From: Robiginitalea aurantiaca
GTDB lineage: Bacteria; Bacteroidota; Bacteroidia; Flavobacteriales; Flavobacteriaceae
DNA length: 64,000 nucleotides
Assembly: GCF_030380815.1 (NCBI RefSeq)
Contig: NZ_JAUDUY010000010.1
Location: 1-64,000, forward strand
Reading direction: 5' to 3'
This document shows positions 18,131 through 28,595 of the stretch, one piece after another. Numbering within the stretch: position 1 is the first letter of the stretch; the number at the start of each line of letters is the position of its first letter. Made by a program: the position numbers and the translations under genes. The notes beneath the pieces are model-generated. The model made no database searches. It was not told the DNA's origin and saw only the letters and a program-made list of their open reading frames with translations.

Positions 18131-19177
18131 ATGGAAAACATTGAAAAAATACTGGAGGAGCGCATTCTCATACTCGATGGGGCCATGGGCACCATGTTGC
18201 AGCGCTACCAGTTCGGGGAAGCTGATTTCCGGGGATTGCGGTTTAAGGACTGGCCTCAGCCCCTTCAGGGAAACAACGACCTGTTGTCCCTGACACAGCC
18301 TGAAGCCATAGCCGAAGTTCACAGAAAGTACCTTCTGGCCGGAGCGGATATTATCGAAACCAATACCTTCTCTTCCACCTCCGTGGCCATGGCTGATTAC
18401 GGGATGGAGGACCTTGTCTATGAGCTGAACCTGGAATCAGCCAGAATAGCCGTTGAAGTCGCTGCTGAAGTCAGTAAGGACACCCCGGACAAACCTCGTT
18501 TTGTGGCGGGGAGTATCGGCCCTACTAACAAAACGACAAGCCTGTCCCCGGATGTCAATAACCCAGGGTTTCGCGCCATCACTTTTGAGGCCTTACGCCA
18601 GGCATACCGGGAACAAGTTGAAGGTTTGCTCGATGGAGGGGTCCACCTTTTACTGGTTGAAACCGTATTTGATACCCTCAATGCCAAGGCAGCCCTGATG
18701 GCCATTGGAGATGCCCAGGAACAACGACAGCGACAAGTACCTGTGATGGTCAGCGGCACGATCACAGATGCTTCCGGACGCACGCTATCGGGTCAGACAG
18801 CTGAGGCATTTTTGATTTCGATCAGCCATATGCCCTTGCTTACGGTAGGGTTTAACTGTGCTTTGGGGGCCAGTCAGCTGACACCCTACCTGCAAATCCT
18901 TGCCGACCGATGCAATGTGGGTGTTTCCGCCCACCCCAACGCCGGGTTGCCAAATGCATTTGGCGAATACGATCAGGGACCTTCTCAGATGGCCGGTCAA
19001 ATCCGGGAATACCTGGAAAAGGGACTTATCAATATTATTGGTGGCTGTTGCGGTACCACTCCGGATCATATTGAGGCCATTACCGCCCTGGCGGCCGAAT
19101 TTAACCCAAGGGTACTCCCGGAAGCCCAAAAGCAGGCTTCCACTTCTGCGAACCCAAATTCAAATCCATCATTGTGA
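18131..19177 (+). CDS. metH: Methionine synthase, homocysteine S-methyltransferase subunit (MetH N-terminal half)
   Basis: 348 residues, equal to the homocysteine-binding barrel of B12-dependent MetH. It has [12 protein letters not shown] at the start, [14 protein letters not shown], and the three zinc cysteines in [10 protein letters not shown] and [13 protein letters not shown]. Zn-bound homocysteine receives methyl from methylcobalamin carried by the second gene product. In many Bacteroidota MetH is split in this way. The TGA stop overlaps the GTG start of the second half (GTGA at 19174-19177), which points to translational coupling and equal dosage. Controlled by the upstream SAM-I riboswitch. 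Confidence 0.95.
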   Translation: MENIEKILEERILILDGAMGTMLQRYQFGEADFRGLRFKDWPQPLQGNNDLLSLTQPEAIAEVHRKYLLAGADIIETNTFSSTSVAMADYGMEDLVYELNLESARIAVEVAAEVSKDTPDKPRFVAGSIGPTNKTTSLSPDVNNPGFRAITFEALRQAYREQVEGLLDGGVHLLLVETVFDTLNAKAALMAIGDAQEQRQRQVPVMVSGTITDASGRTLSGQTAEAFLISISHMPLLTVGFNCALGASQLTPYLQILADRCNVGVSAHPNAGLPNAFGEYDQGPSQMAGQIREYLEKGLINIIGGCCGTTPDHIEAITALAAEFNPRVLPEAQKQASTSANPNSNPSL

Positions 19178-21858
19178 GCACTACTCAGGAACGTTATTTG
19201 AAGTTGGCGGGGCTGGAACCCCTTGTGATCACTCCTGAAAGCAATTTCATCAATGTTGGGGAACGGACCAATGTGGCCGGGTCCCGCCGTTTCCTTCGCC
19301 TGATTAAAGAAGGTGATTTTGAAACGGCCCTGGATGTGGCCAGGGACCAGGTCGAAGGCGGGGCTCAGATCCTGGACATCAATATGGACGATGGCCTGAT
19401 CGATGGAAAAGAAGCCATGGTGCGCTTCCTGAATCTGGTGATGGCAGAACCCGATATCGCGCGCATTCCAATGATGATAGACAGCTCCAGATGGGAGATT
19501 ATTGAAGCGGGTTTGCAGGTGGTACAGGGCAAGTGTGTTGTGAACTCAATCAGCCTCAAAGAAGGGGAGGAAACCTTTTTGTGGCAGGCGCGTCAGATCC
19601 GACGCTATGGTGCAGCAGTTATTGTTATGGCCTTTGACGAACAGGGACAGGCCGATACCCTGGAAAGGCGAATTGAGATCGCTTCCCGATCTTATGAGCT
19701 GCTGACGCAGCAGGCAGATTTTCCACCAGAGGATATCATCTTTGACCTCAATATATTTCCAGTGGGTACCGGTATGGAAGAGCACCGGAGGAATGCCGTT
19801 GATTTTATAGAAGCTACGCGATGGGTGCGTCAGAACCTTCCGTATTGCAGTGTCAGTGGTGGGGTGAGCAATGTATCGTTTAGTTTTCGGGGAAACGCCA
19901 GGGTAAGGGAAGCAATGCACTCCGCCTTTCTCTACCACGCCATAAAGGCCGGGATGAATATGGGAATTGTCAATCCAACACTGCTGGAGGTATACGACGA
20001 CATTCCCGAAACCCTTCTGAACCAAGTGGAGGATGTGCTGTTGAATCGGACGGAAGACGCTACCGAACGACTCCTGGAATACGCAGAAACCGTACAGGGA
20101 AATCATAAAAAAAGGGAGAAGGATGAATCCTGGCGAGAGCTTCCCCTGCAGGATCGGATCACCCGCGCACTGGTAAAGGGTATCGATCAATATATTGAGG
20201 CGGATGTGGAGGAAGCCCGAAAGGGATTCGATCGAACCATTGAAGTGATTGAAGGCCCTTTGATGCAGGGCATGAACGTTGTGGGAGATTTATTCGGGAG
20301 TGGAAAAATGTTCTTGCCCCAGGTGGTCAAGTCCGCCCGGGTAATGAAAAAAGCAGTGGCCTACCTCACCCCGTTTATAGAGGAAGAAAAGCGCTCGGGG
20401 GAGACCTCGGGGCCAGCTGGAAAGATTTTGATGGCTACCGTTAAGGGAGATGTGCATGATATTGGCAAGAATATTGTCAGTGTGGTCCTTGCATGCAACA
20501 ATTATGAAATTGTGGATATGGGTGTTATGGTCCCACCGGAGAAGATCATTCAGACCGCAAAGGAGCAAAATGTGGACATTATCGGTCTGAGTGGCCTGAT
20601 CACCCCGTCTCTGGATGAAATGGTATTTCTCGCCCGTGAGATGGAACGGCAGCACTTTCAAATCCCCCTGCTCATTGGGGGTGCAACCACGAGCAAGGCA
20701 CATACTGCGGTAAAGATAGATCCCAAATACAGTGCGGCGGTTGTACATGTAAATGATGCAAGTCGCGCCGTGACAGTTGTTGGTGACCTCCTGCAAAAAG
20801 ACCGGTCCGCAGCCTACAGGGATTCCATTAAACTCGATTATGAATCTTTCCGGGAAAAATTTCTGGCAAGGGGCAGGCAGAAATCCTACCTGCCTATCGA
20901 AGAAGCGAGGTCAAACAAATTGAGATTGGAATGGGATTCCGGAGAAATAGCTGTTCCCAGAATGTTGGGCGTACAGGAAACCGGACAGGTTGATTTAAGA
21001 AAATTGCTGCCCTACATCGACTGGTCCCCTTTTTTCAGGGCATGGGACTTGCACGGTAAATATCCTGACATCCTTTCAGATGCTGTGGTAGGTACCCAGG
21101 CCAGCGATTTGTATGCCGATGCGCAGCGAACTTTGAGAAAACTCATACGGGAGAGAAAACTCGTTGCCAAAGGGGTCTTCGGATTGTTTAAGGCAAATGC
21201 CGTAGGAGATGATATACAAATTGAAACCCCTGAAGGTCAAATCTCATTTTTCAGGACATTGCGGCAGCAGAGTTCAAAACGAAGCGGGGTTCCCAACATT
21301 GCATTATCGGATTTTATCGCTCCTGAGGCTACAGGAATGCAGGATTATATGGGGTGTTTTTGCGTGACCGCTGGTCTGGGAGTTGAACAGTTGGCTGCGT
21401 CCCTGAAAGAAAACCTGGATGATTATGAAAGCATTATGGTAAAAGCGCTGGCAGATCGGTTGGCAGAAGCTTTTGCAGAGTATCTGCACCGGGAGGTACG
21501 CATGAAATATTGGGGATACGCCCCCGACGAAAAATTGGACAACCAGGCCCTTATTAAGGAAGCATACCGGGGTATCCGTCCGGCACCCGGATATCCGGCC
21601 TGTCCGGACCATCTCGAAAAGGAGACCATTTGGGAATTGCTTCAGGTGGAAGAACGCATCGGCGTTCGCCTGACCGAGAGCCTTGCTATGTGGCCGGCCG
21701 CAAGTGTCAGCGGATACTATTTTGGCCATCCCGGGAGTCGTTATTTCGGATTGGGCAAAATAACCAGGGATCAATTGGTGGATTATGCCCTGAGGAAAAA
21801 TATACCTGTGGAGAAAGCCGAAAAATGGCTGAGCCCGAATCTGGCTGAGGAGTCTTAA
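19174..21858 (+). CDS. metH: Methionine synthase, folate/cobalamin/activation subunit (MetH C-terminal half)
   Basis: 894 residues with a GTG start. Domain order: pterin-binding barrel ([31 protein letters not shown]), helical cap, B12-binding Rossmann domain with DVHDIGKN (about 424; His ligates cobalt) and [13 protein letters not shown], and the AdoMet-dependent reactivation domain with [12 protein letters not shown] (about 799) and [15 protein letters not shown]. Together with the preceding gene product it transfers methyl from methyltetrahydrofolate to homocysteine. It overlaps that gene by 4 bases and is followed 46 bases later by metF, which supplies its methyl donor. Confidence 0.96.
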   Translation: MSTTQERYLKLAGLEPLVITPESNFINVGERTNVAGSRRFLRLIKEGDFETALDVARDQVEGGAQILDINMDDGLIDGKEAMVRFLNLVMAEPDIARIPMMIDSSRWEIIEAGLQVVQGKCVVNSISLKEGEETFLWQARQIRRYGAAVIVMAFDEQGQADTLERRIEIASRSYELLTQQADFPPEDIIFDLNIFPVGTGMEEHRRNAVDFIEATRWVRQNLPYCSVSGGVSNVSFSFRGNARVREAMHSAFLYHAIKAGMNMGIVNPTLLEVYDDIPETLLNQVEDVLLNRTEDATERLLEYAETVQGNHKKREKDESWRELPLQDRITRALVKGIDQYIEADVEEARKGFDRTIEVIEGPLMQGMNVVGDLFGSGKMFLPQVVKSARVMKKAVAYLTPFIEEEKRSGETSGPAGKILMATVKGDVHDIGKNIVSVVLACNNYEIVDMGVMVPPEKIIQTAKEQNVDIIGLSGLITPSLDEMVFLAREMERQHFQIPLLIGGATTSKAHTAVKIDPKYSAAVVHVNDASRAVTVVGDLLQKDRSAAYRDSIKLDYESFREKFLARGRQKSYLPIEEARSNKLRLEWDSGEIAVPRMLGVQETGQVDLRKLLPYIDWSPFFRAWDLHGKYPDILSDAVVGTQASDLYADAQRTLRKLIRERKLVAKGVFGLFKANAVGDDIQIETPEGQISFFRTLRQQSSKRSGVPNIALSDFIAPEATGMQDYMGCFCVTAGLGVEQLAASLKENLDDYESIMVKALADRLAEAFAEYLHREVRMKYWGYAPDEKLDNQALIKEAYRGIRPAPGYPACPDHLEKETIWELLQVEERIGVRLTESLAMWPAASVSGYYFGHPGSRYFGLGKITRDQLVDYALRKNIPVEKAEKWLSPNLAEES

Positions 21859-21904
21859 GGCATCTGTTCGAAGTGCCGGGAGCCCAGTGATGTAAACATA
21901 ATTT

Positions 21905-22855
21905 ATGAAAGTAACAGAACATATTAAGGCAGCAGGGGATACCCTGTTTTCCTTTGAGGTAATTCCTCCGGTAAAGGGGAAGCAGATCGGGGAACTGTAC
22001 AGGAACATCGATCCCCTGATGGAATTCAATCCGCCCTTTATCGACGTCACGACCTCCAGGGAGGAATACATCTATATCGATCGGGAAGGCCTGCTGGACA
22101 AACGCCGGACCCGGATGCGCCCGGGAACCCTTGGTATTTGCGCTGCGATTAAACACAAATACGATGTAGACACGATTCCCCACGTGCTCTGTGGTGGGTT
22201 TACCCGGGAGGAAACCGAATATCTATTGGTGGATTGCCAGTACCTGGGAATCGACAACGTTATGGCGCTCAGAGGAGATGCCATGAAGGAGGAAAAGTAT
22301 TTCACGCCAACCCCCGGAGGCCATGCGAATGCCTCTGAACTGGTTACCCAAATTGTCAACCTCAATAAAGGGCTTTACCTTCATGAAGTGGTAGAAACGG
22401 ATCAGTGTCCGGATTTCTGCGTCGGGGTTGCCGGATATCCGGAAAAGCATATGGAAGCCCCTTCTTTGAACACAGATTTAAAATGGCTGAAACACAAAGT
22501 TGAGCTTGGAGCGGAGTACATTGTGACTCAGATGTTTTTTGACAATCAGAAGTATTATAATTTTGTCGACAAGGCTCGAGCCATGGGGATTGAAGTGCCT
22601 ATAATCCCCGGGATAAAACCGATTGCCGTAAAAAAGCACCTGCAATTGTTGCCGCATGTTTTCAGAACGGACCTCCCCGAAGATCTCATTGAGGCTGTGG
22701 AAGGCTGCAAGGATAATAAGGCGGTGCGACAGGTGGGAATTGAATGGGCGATCCATCAGTCCCGGGAGCTCAAAGCATCCGGGGTTCCAGTTCTCCACTT
22801 TTACTCAATGGGTAAATCGGATAATATCAAGGCCATTGCTGAGGCGGTTTTCTAA
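21905..22855 (+). CDS. metF: 5,10-methylenetetrahydrofolate reductase
   Basis: 316 residues. It reduces methylene-THF to methyl-THF with FAD and NAD(P)H, feeding MetH. Recognisable are FSFEVIPPVKGKQIGELYRN (catalytic Glu near the N terminus), the barrel strand HVLCGGFTREETEYLLVDC, GIDNVMALRGDAM, VGVAGYPEKHMEAPS and GAEYIVTQMFFDNQKYYNF. The barrel is complete. It is the third gene of the unit begun at metH and should share its SAM-I control; no promoter is apparent in the 46-base gap. Confidence 0.96.
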   Translation: MKVTEHIKAAGDTLFSFEVIPPVKGKQIGELYRNIDPLMEFNPPFIDVTTSREEYIYIDREGLLDKRRTRMRPGTLGICAAIKHKYDVDTIPHVLCGGFTREETEYLLVDCQYLGIDNVMALRGDAMKEEKYFTPTPGGHANASELVTQIVNLNKGLYLHEVVETDQCPDFCVGVAGYPEKHMEAPSLNTDLKWLKHKVELGAEYIVTQMFFDNQKYYNFVDKARAMGIEVPIIPGIKPIAVKKHLQLLPHVFRTDLPEDLIEAVEGCKDNKAVRQVGIEWAIHQSRELKASGVPVLHFYSMGKSDNIKAIAEAVF

Positions 22856-22914
22856 GCGGAACCACCCCTGTGGAACCGATCCGACTTCTTTCAAAAAACT
22901 TACCTTTACCGCCC

Positions 22915-24018
22915 ATGAGAAAAAGGATTTGCTTTGTTCTTTTGGCCTTCTCCTGGTCAATGGTCGTTCACGCTCAAAAAACCAAGGCAGTCCGGAACCT
23001 GGATTTGAATCCTTTTTACGGATCCATTTTACTTCACAACCCCGATATTTCACATCTGATACGGGAGCATCCGGGGGGCGTCATACTTGGTTTTAACCGC
23101 AAGACATTCGGGGAAGAAGCCTGGGAGCAGCGCTTTGGATTTCCCGACGAGGGCATCTCCTTTATCTATCAGGATATGGGTACCTCTACCCTGGGGAAAA
23201 ATTACGGCCTGTACCTGCACTATAATTTTTATTTGCTCAAGCGGCATCTCAAGATGCGTATCGGGCAGGGAATAGCCTATGCATCCAGCCCCTATGACGC
23301 CATAACTAACTTCAGGAACAATGCGTATGGTTCCGATTTTATGAGCTCAACGTATTTGATGCTTCAATTCAACAAGGAGCGTATTTGGAACCGATTGGGA
23401 ATAAACGCCGGGATTACCCTGGTACACTATTCCAATGCGAATGTCAGGGCCCCCAACACCTCTACCAACACCCTGGGGCTAACGGCCGGGATACTCTATG
23501 AACTCCAGGCAGAGCAGCCCGGTATCGAGGAGTACAAACGCTGGCCAAAAGAGCCTGTAACCGAGGGTGTTCGGCTCAACCTGGTTTTTCGTTCAGGAAT
23601 TAATGAAAGTGATGTGGTCGGCTCAGGCCAATTTCCATTTTACATTTTTTCTGCCTATGCCGATAAACGGTTGGCCCAGGTGAGTGCAATACAGGTAGGA
23701 ACAGATGTGTTTTTCTCTAACTTTCTCAAAGAACTCATTGCGTTTCAGTCCAATTCATTCCCTGAAATGCCTGTAGATCCCAATGCAGATTATAAAAGGG
23801 TGGGTGTTTTTATCGGACATGAACTCTTTATAAACAAACTGACGGTTATCACCCAGTTGGGATACTATGTGTATTACCCTTTTGATTTTGAGGGCAGGGT
23901 CTATAACAGGGTGGGAATTAAAAGGTATTTTGGTTCGAAATGGTTCGGAGCTATCAGCTTGAAATCCCATGGAGCCAAGGCAGAGGGAATTGAATTCGGT
24001 GTCGGAATACGATTGTAA
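22915..24018 (+). CDS. Acyloxyacyl hydrolase / PagL-like lipid A 3-O-deacylase family protein
   Basis: 367 residues from the ATG at 22915, with a signal peptide ending AFSWSMVVHAQ. The region GITLVHYSNANVRAPN contains the H-x-S-N motif of the PagL active site (His and Ser of the catalytic set), and the flanking sequence alternates as barrel strands, consistent with an outer-membrane enzyme that trims acyl chains from lipid A. The protein is longer than PagL of proteobacteria because of an N-terminal region and extended loops. An upstream in-frame ATG (22870) would place 15 non-signal residues first and was rejected. Family membership is fairly safe; the activity is inferred. Confidence 0.75.
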   Translation: MRKRICFVLLAFSWSMVVHAQKTKAVRNLDLNPFYGSILLHNPDISHLIREHPGGVILGFNRKTFGEEAWEQRFGFPDEGISFIYQDMGTSTLGKNYGLYLHYNFYLLKRHLKMRIGQGIAYASSPYDAITNFRNNAYGSDFMSSTYLMLQFNKERIWNRLGINAGITLVHYSNANVRAPNTSTNTLGLTAGILYELQAEQPGIEEYKRWPKEPVTEGVRLNLVFRSGINESDVVGSGQFPFYIFSAYADKRLAQVSAIQVGTDVFFSNFLKELIAFQSNSFPEMPVDPNADYKRVGVFIGHELFINKLTVITQLGYYVYYPFDFEGRVYNRVGIKRYFGSKWFGAISLKSHGAKAEGIEFGVGIRL

Positions 24019-24031
24019 AGCAAATGAGCAA

Positions 24032-24790
24032 ATGAAAAGGCTATACCTGATATCACTCATACTACTGACGCTTCTCGGAGCGGGTTGCGGGGCGGACAGC
24101 CCCGACTGCTTCAAGGCTTCTGGCGACCTGGAACGCGTAACCCTCGAGGTTTCTGAATTTTCCAGGATCACCGTTTTTGAGAATATTCAACTGGTTGTAA
24201 AACACGGGTCCCGGCAGGAAGTAATTCTGGAAACGGGTAAAAATCTGAGGGCGGGAGTAACCGCCGAGGTCGTGGATGGAATACTGGAGCTCAGGGATGC
24301 AAATTCCTGCAATTTCTTCCGATCCTATGGCAAGACCATTTTTTATGTTACCACCCCGGACCTCGAAGCTATCAGAAGCAGCACCGGATGGCCCATTCGC
24401 AGCGAAGGAGTACTGCCCTTCGATACCCTCAGCCTTACTTCTGAAAGTTTTAATAATCAGGAGACAAACACAAACGATGGTTCTTTTGACCTCGACCTTG
24501 AGGTGAACCGACTCACGGTGGTCTCCAATGGAATAGCCTATTTCAAGCTGAGGGGGCAGGCCAGTCAGTTTTTGGTTACCATTGCATCGGGAGATTCCAA
24601 AGTAGATGCCCGGGAATTGCTGTCGGAAACGGTTCGGGTAAATCACAGGGGGAGTAATGATATTTCTGTGAGTCCAATAATGCGAATTTCGGGAATCATC
24701 AATGGATATGGGGATGTTCTGAGTTTTGAACGCCCCCCTGAGGTTGATGTGGAGGAAACCTTTAGGGGACGGCTTATATTTATGGATTAA
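24032..24790 (+). CDS. Head-GIN-domain (DUF2807) lipoprotein
   Basis: 252 residues. The signal sequence LISLILLTLLGAGC marks a lipoprotein. The rest is the DUF2807 right-handed beta-helix repeat found in Bacteroidota surface proteins: EFSRITVFENIQLVVKHGSR, then repeated short strands with the typical RSSTGWPIRSEG and NHRGSNDISVS turns. The function of the family is unknown (often called putative auto-transporter adhesin). It begins 14 bases after the PagL-like gene and ends one base before the next start, suggesting one transcript. A second family member lies at 39766-40455. Confidence 0.8.
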   Translation: MKRLYLISLILLTLLGAGCGADSPDCFKASGDLERVTLEVSEFSRITVFENIQLVVKHGSRQEVILETGKNLRAGVTAEVVDGILELRDANSCNFFRSYGKTIFYVTTPDLEAIRSSTGWPIRSEGVLPFDTLSLTSESFNNQETNTNDGSFDLDLEVNRLTVVSNGIAYFKLRGQASQFLVTIASGDSKVDARELLSETVRVNHRGSNDISVSPIMRISGIINGYGDVLSFERPPEVDVEETFRGRLIFMD

Positions 24791-24791
24791 A

Positions 24792-25874
24792 ATGCGAACG
24801 CCCTGGAATATCCTCCGCAGTATCTTGGATATCGGAAAATCCGATCCTTCCCCTTCTGGTACCTCCGGGCTGGAATTGGCGGATGCCCTTTTAAGCGATC
24901 TGATCGCCCGGGAAAAAGTTCCGGGGTTGTCGATAAAAGCACTTCTAAAGGGTAAGGAATGGTTCTCCGGGGGCTATGGCTACGCAGACCTGGGTGAACA
25001 GACAGGGGTAGACCCTGAAGCTTCAATTTTTCGGATTGCGAGTATTTCAAAACCGATTACCTCTTGTGCCCTCGCGAGTTTAGTCTCAGACGGAATCCTG
25101 GACCTTCAGGAGGATATCCGCGTTTTTGTTCCGGAATTTCCAGTGTCCCACGGAAGGGTTACCCTGGAACAACTCGCTTCTCATACTGCGGGTATCCGGT
25201 CCTACAAAGGGAAGGAATTTGCCCTGAACAAGCCAATGAGTATCTCGGATAGTCTTGAGTTATTCATCGGTGATCCTCTGGAATTTACACCTGGAAAGGG
25301 ATATAATTATACGAGTTTCGATTTTGTTCTCCTCGCCCTGGCCATGGAACGAGCAGTTGGAAAACCGTTTCATGAACTCGTGTTGGAACGGGTGCTGGAT
25401 CCACTTCAGATGGAGGCGACGGTTGTGGAAAATCCGGGGGCACCTTTAGCGGATCAGGTTACTTTTTATAGCAGGACGCCCCGGGGATTTCGCGAATCCG
25501 TACCCGTGGATACCCGTTTTAAACTGGCAGGAGGAGGGTATCTTTCAACGGTATCAGATGTTTGTCGCCTGGGTCTTGGCTGCCTGGATGGAAGGGCCAT
25601 CCCCAAGGTTCTGGAATCGGACTTTCTCACAGCTATGGAGGTTGATGGGACTTCAACCTTTTACGGTCTGGGATGGGAGGTTAGCTCAGATGCGAAAGGA
25701 CGTAATTTTTACGGGCATACGGGAAATGCCATTGGGGCTTATAGTAATTTTAAAGTGTTCCCGAAAGAGCAGCTGGTCCTGGGGATACTTATAAATGCTT
25801 CCGTGCCGGAAGTGCAACCCATCCTGGACGCTGTGATCGAGGCACTGCATCAGTCCATTCCTCCGAATGGCTGA
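24792..25874 (+). CDS. Serine hydrolase of the beta-lactamase (class C / penicillin-binding) superfamily
   Basis: 360 residues. The nucleophile motif S-x-x-K is RIASISKPITS, the second motif is in the GYNYTSFD segment, and the third is HTGNAIG near the C terminus. Members include esterases, D-aminopeptidases and carboxypeptidases; true beta-lactamase activity cannot be inferred. The start at 24792 lies one base after the stop of the GIN-domain lipoprotein gene, and the longer frame from 24726 overlaps that gene and was rejected. No convincing signal peptide is visible from this start, so a cytoplasmic location is possible. Confidence 0.85.
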   Translation: MRTPWNILRSILDIGKSDPSPSGTSGLELADALLSDLIAREKVPGLSIKALLKGKEWFSGGYGYADLGEQTGVDPEASIFRIASISKPITSCALASLVSDGILDLQEDIRVFVPEFPVSHGRVTLEQLASHTAGIRSYKGKEFALNKPMSISDSLELFIGDPLEFTPGKGYNYTSFDFVLLALAMERAVGKPFHELVLERVLDPLQMEATVVENPGAPLADQVTFYSRTPRGFRESVPVDTRFKLAGGGYLSTVSDVCRLGLGCLDGRAIPKVLESDFLTAMEVDGTSTFYGLGWEVSSDAKGRNFYGHTGNAIGAYSNFKVFPKEQLVLGILINASVPEVQPILDAVIEALHQSIPPNG

Positions 25875-25958
25875 TCGGTTCTCCGGATCAAATTTCGATT
25901 CTAAAGACCGGGAATTTCGTTTTTAATAGCCGTATCTTAAGCCCACAAATGTTTAATT

Positions 25959-27509
25959 ATGAGCAGATACACCACGTTTAAAAGCCTTACCCTCAGTCCA
26001 TTTATCCTGATATTTTTTTTCCTCACCTCGGTCACCGCCCAGGATAAACCCTTAGAAGAATCAGAAACACGCCCTATTCCGGCCCCAAAATCTTTTGTTA
26101 CCAATCATCAGATCCAGAACGGGAATCGAAAAATTGCATATAAAGCCAATGCGTCAGAACACTATATAAAAAATGATGCCGGGGAGCCTGTGGCCTCTAT
26201 CTGGTCTGTTTCATATAATGCCACGGAAACCGCAAATCCAGCCCAGCGGCCCGTGACCTTTATTTTTAACGGGGGACCGGGCTCTGCTTCTGTTTGGTTG
26301 CATATGGGCCTTTTTGGGCCGCAGTTGGTTCAAGTGGACTCTGATGCTACCAAAGATGATGGTGCCGCACCCTATAAACTCATAGAAAACCAGGAAGGAT
26401 TGCTGGATGTGTCCGATTTGGTTTTTATCGATCCGGTTGGGACAGGTTACAGTCGGGTTATCGGCAAAGGAAAGGTAGAAGACTTCTGGGGGTTGAATGA
26501 GGATGCCCGTTCAATAGCGACCTTTATCCGGGACTGGATAACCGAGCATAATCGCTGGATGTCCCCCAAGTTTATCGCAGGAGAAAGTTTTGGGACGACC
26601 CGTGCCGTAGCTGTAGCCCAGGAGCTGGAAGGGGGAGGGCAGAATATGGCATTGAATGGTCTGATCCTCATTTCACAGGCCTTGGATTATGGTGGGTCAA
26701 CTTCTGCCCATCACAATATCACCTCGTATATTACGTACCTCCCGAGTATGGCGGCCACAGCCTGGTACCATAAAAAAGCGGGGCAGGGAACTTCTCTGGA
26801 AACTTTTGTCCAACAGTGCAGGGAATTCACCTATAACACCTATATCCCTGCCTTGTACAAGGGATCTTTATTGACTCCAACGGAAAAAGAAGCCGTGGCT
26901 GCCGAAATGGCCAGGTTTACAGGCCTGAGTACCGGCTACATTCTCGAATCGGACCTCAGGGTTCTGGTTCCCCGGTTTCAAAAGGAGCTGCTCAGGGATA
27001 AGGGGGTAGCCCTGGGCCGTCTTGACGGGCGATTTATGGGCAATGAGATCGACGCTTTTTCCGATGGCCCCCATCTTGGGGATCCGTCGAGTTATCAGAT
27101 CAGCGGCGCGTATACCGCCGCCCTGAACCACTATTTGCGCAATGCGCTGGATGTTGAAATGGATCGTCCGTACCTGACCTCAAACGGTGAGATTGGAAGT
27201 AAATGGAACTGGAGACCCGTGCCCAAAGGGCAATATTGGGAGCCGGAACATGTAAATGTTGCCCATAAGCTGGGGGAGACCATGAGGCGGAATCCCGAGA
27301 TGCAGGTCCTGGTGGCCAATGGATATTACGACCTGATTTGTCCCTTCTTCGATTCGGAGTACACCTATTCCAGAAATGGAATTGAGACAGAAAGGATTCA
27401 GATGACCTATTATGAGGCCGGACATATGATGTATACCCATCATGAGGATTATTTAAAACTTGCAAAAGACATTCGAAGCTTTATGACTGGAGTTGCTTCG
27501 GAAAATTGA
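25959..27509 (+). CDS. S10 family serine carboxypeptidase
   Basis: 516 residues with a signal peptide (LSPFILIFFFLTSVTAQ). The S10 fold is evident: NGGPGSASVWLHMGLFGPQ (oxyanion and substrate carboxylate binding), nucleophile Ser in AGESFGTTRA at about 209, catalytic Asp in NGYYDLICPF and His in YEAGHMMY at the C terminus. It should remove C-terminal residues from peptides in the periplasm or outside the cell. It has its own leader of 84 bases. Confidence 0.93.
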   Translation: MSRYTTFKSLTLSPFILIFFFLTSVTAQDKPLEESETRPIPAPKSFVTNHQIQNGNRKIAYKANASEHYIKNDAGEPVASIWSVSYNATETANPAQRPVTFIFNGGPGSASVWLHMGLFGPQLVQVDSDATKDDGAAPYKLIENQEGLLDVSDLVFIDPVGTGYSRVIGKGKVEDFWGLNEDARSIATFIRDWITEHNRWMSPKFIAGESFGTTRAVAVAQELEGGGQNMALNGLILISQALDYGGSTSAHHNITSYITYLPSMAATAWYHKKAGQGTSLETFVQQCREFTYNTYIPALYKGSLLTPTEKEAVAAEMARFTGLSTGYILESDLRVLVPRFQKELLRDKGVALGRLDGRFMGNEIDAFSDGPHLGDPSSYQISGAYTAALNHYLRNALDVEMDRPYLTSNGEIGSKWNWRPVPKGQYWEPEHVNVAHKLGETMRRNPEMQVLVANGYYDLICPFFDSEYTYSRNGIETERIQMTYYEAGHMMYTHHEDYLKLAKDIRSFMTGVASEN

Positions 27510-27628
27510 TTCCGGCGGGCCATGTTTATTCTTTTTTTGATGAAAAAAGGAGGCTTGAATTTGGAACACGGCATTTATTAGTTGGAGATATTGGCTAAAT
27601 TTAGGGATCGCAAAACTCAAATGATCGT

Positions 27629-28450
27629 ATGAGCTCTAATGGATTAAAACGCACGGCATGGATCTTAGGACTGGCCCTGCTCACTGGACTTACCCAATGT
27701 AAGCCCTCTAAAGAAAAACCCGAACAAATGACAAGGATTCAGGAACAGGACTCCGTTCCTTTGGGGGATACCAGTCGTACCTCTGTAGATTGGAATGGTA
27801 CCTATTACGGTTTCCTGCCCTGCGCAGATTGCGGGGGAATCCTTACCGAGTTGGTGCTTGAATCAAATGGCAGTTATTTGATGAAGCGCGTCTACTGGGG
27901 GAAGGACCAACAGGTCATTAAGTCGGAAGGGACTTTTCAATGGGATGGATCCGGCGGAAAAATAAGACTTGGGGATTCCAAATCGAAGGATGAGGTCGTA
28001 TGGTATCAGGTAGGCGAAAACCGCCTCTTCCAGCTCGATCGAAAAGGGAATCGCAATGAATCGGATCTCGCGGAGAGATATCAGCTCAGCAAACAAAATA
28101 GTTTAACCGGTATAGAGGGGGTCTATTGGAAACTCGTCGAGTTAGGTGGACAACCCATTGAGGATGGAGCCCCTTCAGCACCTTTCTTAATGTTAGTCCC
28201 AGGGTCGGGCCGGGTCAATGGAAATGGCGGGTGTAATACAATTATGGGGGGATATGAACTCACCGATAACAACCGGATTTCATTTTCGCAATTTGCCTCC
28301 ACAATGATGGCCTGTCCGGGGGAGAACCCCGAGCAGGAGTTTTTAAAGGTTTTCGATCAGGTAGATAATTATACCTTGAAGCGAGATACCCTTTCACTTA
28401 ATAAGGCGCGCATGGCACCCCTGGCGCGCTTCGTGGCTGCTTTTCCGTAA
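27629..28450 (+). CDS. Lipoprotein with NlpE-like and META (HslJ-like) domains
   Basis: 273 residues. A hydrophobic signal ending LLTGLTQC suggests lipidation at Cys24, though Gln at -1 is unusual. Residues about 55-145 are NlpE-like (YYGFLPCADCGGILTELVLE, with the C-x-x-C of NlpE). Residues about 165-270 are a META/DUF306 domain (VYWKLVELGGQPIE, GNGGCNTIMGGYEL, FASTMMACPGENPEQEF). NlpE in E. coli senses envelope stress and lipoprotein traffic; here that is only an analogy. Another META-domain protein is encoded at 44113-44919. Confidence 0.85.
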   Translation: MSSNGLKRTAWILGLALLTGLTQCKPSKEKPEQMTRIQEQDSVPLGDTSRTSVDWNGTYYGFLPCADCGGILTELVLESNGSYLMKRVYWGKDQQVIKSEGTFQWDGSGGKIRLGDSKSKDEVVWYQVGENRLFQLDRKGNRNESDLAERYQLSKQNSLTGIEGVYWKLVELGGQPIEDGAPSAPFLMLVPGSGRVNGNGGCNTIMGGYELTDNNRISFSQFASTMMACPGENPEQEFLKVFDQVDNYTLKRDTLSLNKARMAPLARFVAAFP

Positions 28451-28595
28451 AATGGGATAGGTAACGGTTGGTTCCCCCGGTGTTTTTTGCGATCAGCAGG
28501 CCACGGTTCCAAACCAACCCAGTGCGGCCAACCTGAGGATAGTCCGAAGCCTTTGAGAGGATTTATTTGGCCAGGTCACGCGATAATTATAGAAA

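Noticed and set aside
24792-25874. Annotation of the serine hydrolase as an antibiotic-resistance beta-lactamase
   Set aside because: Only the general S-x-x-K fold motifs are present; no evidence for beta-lactam hydrolysis and no exported form from this start.
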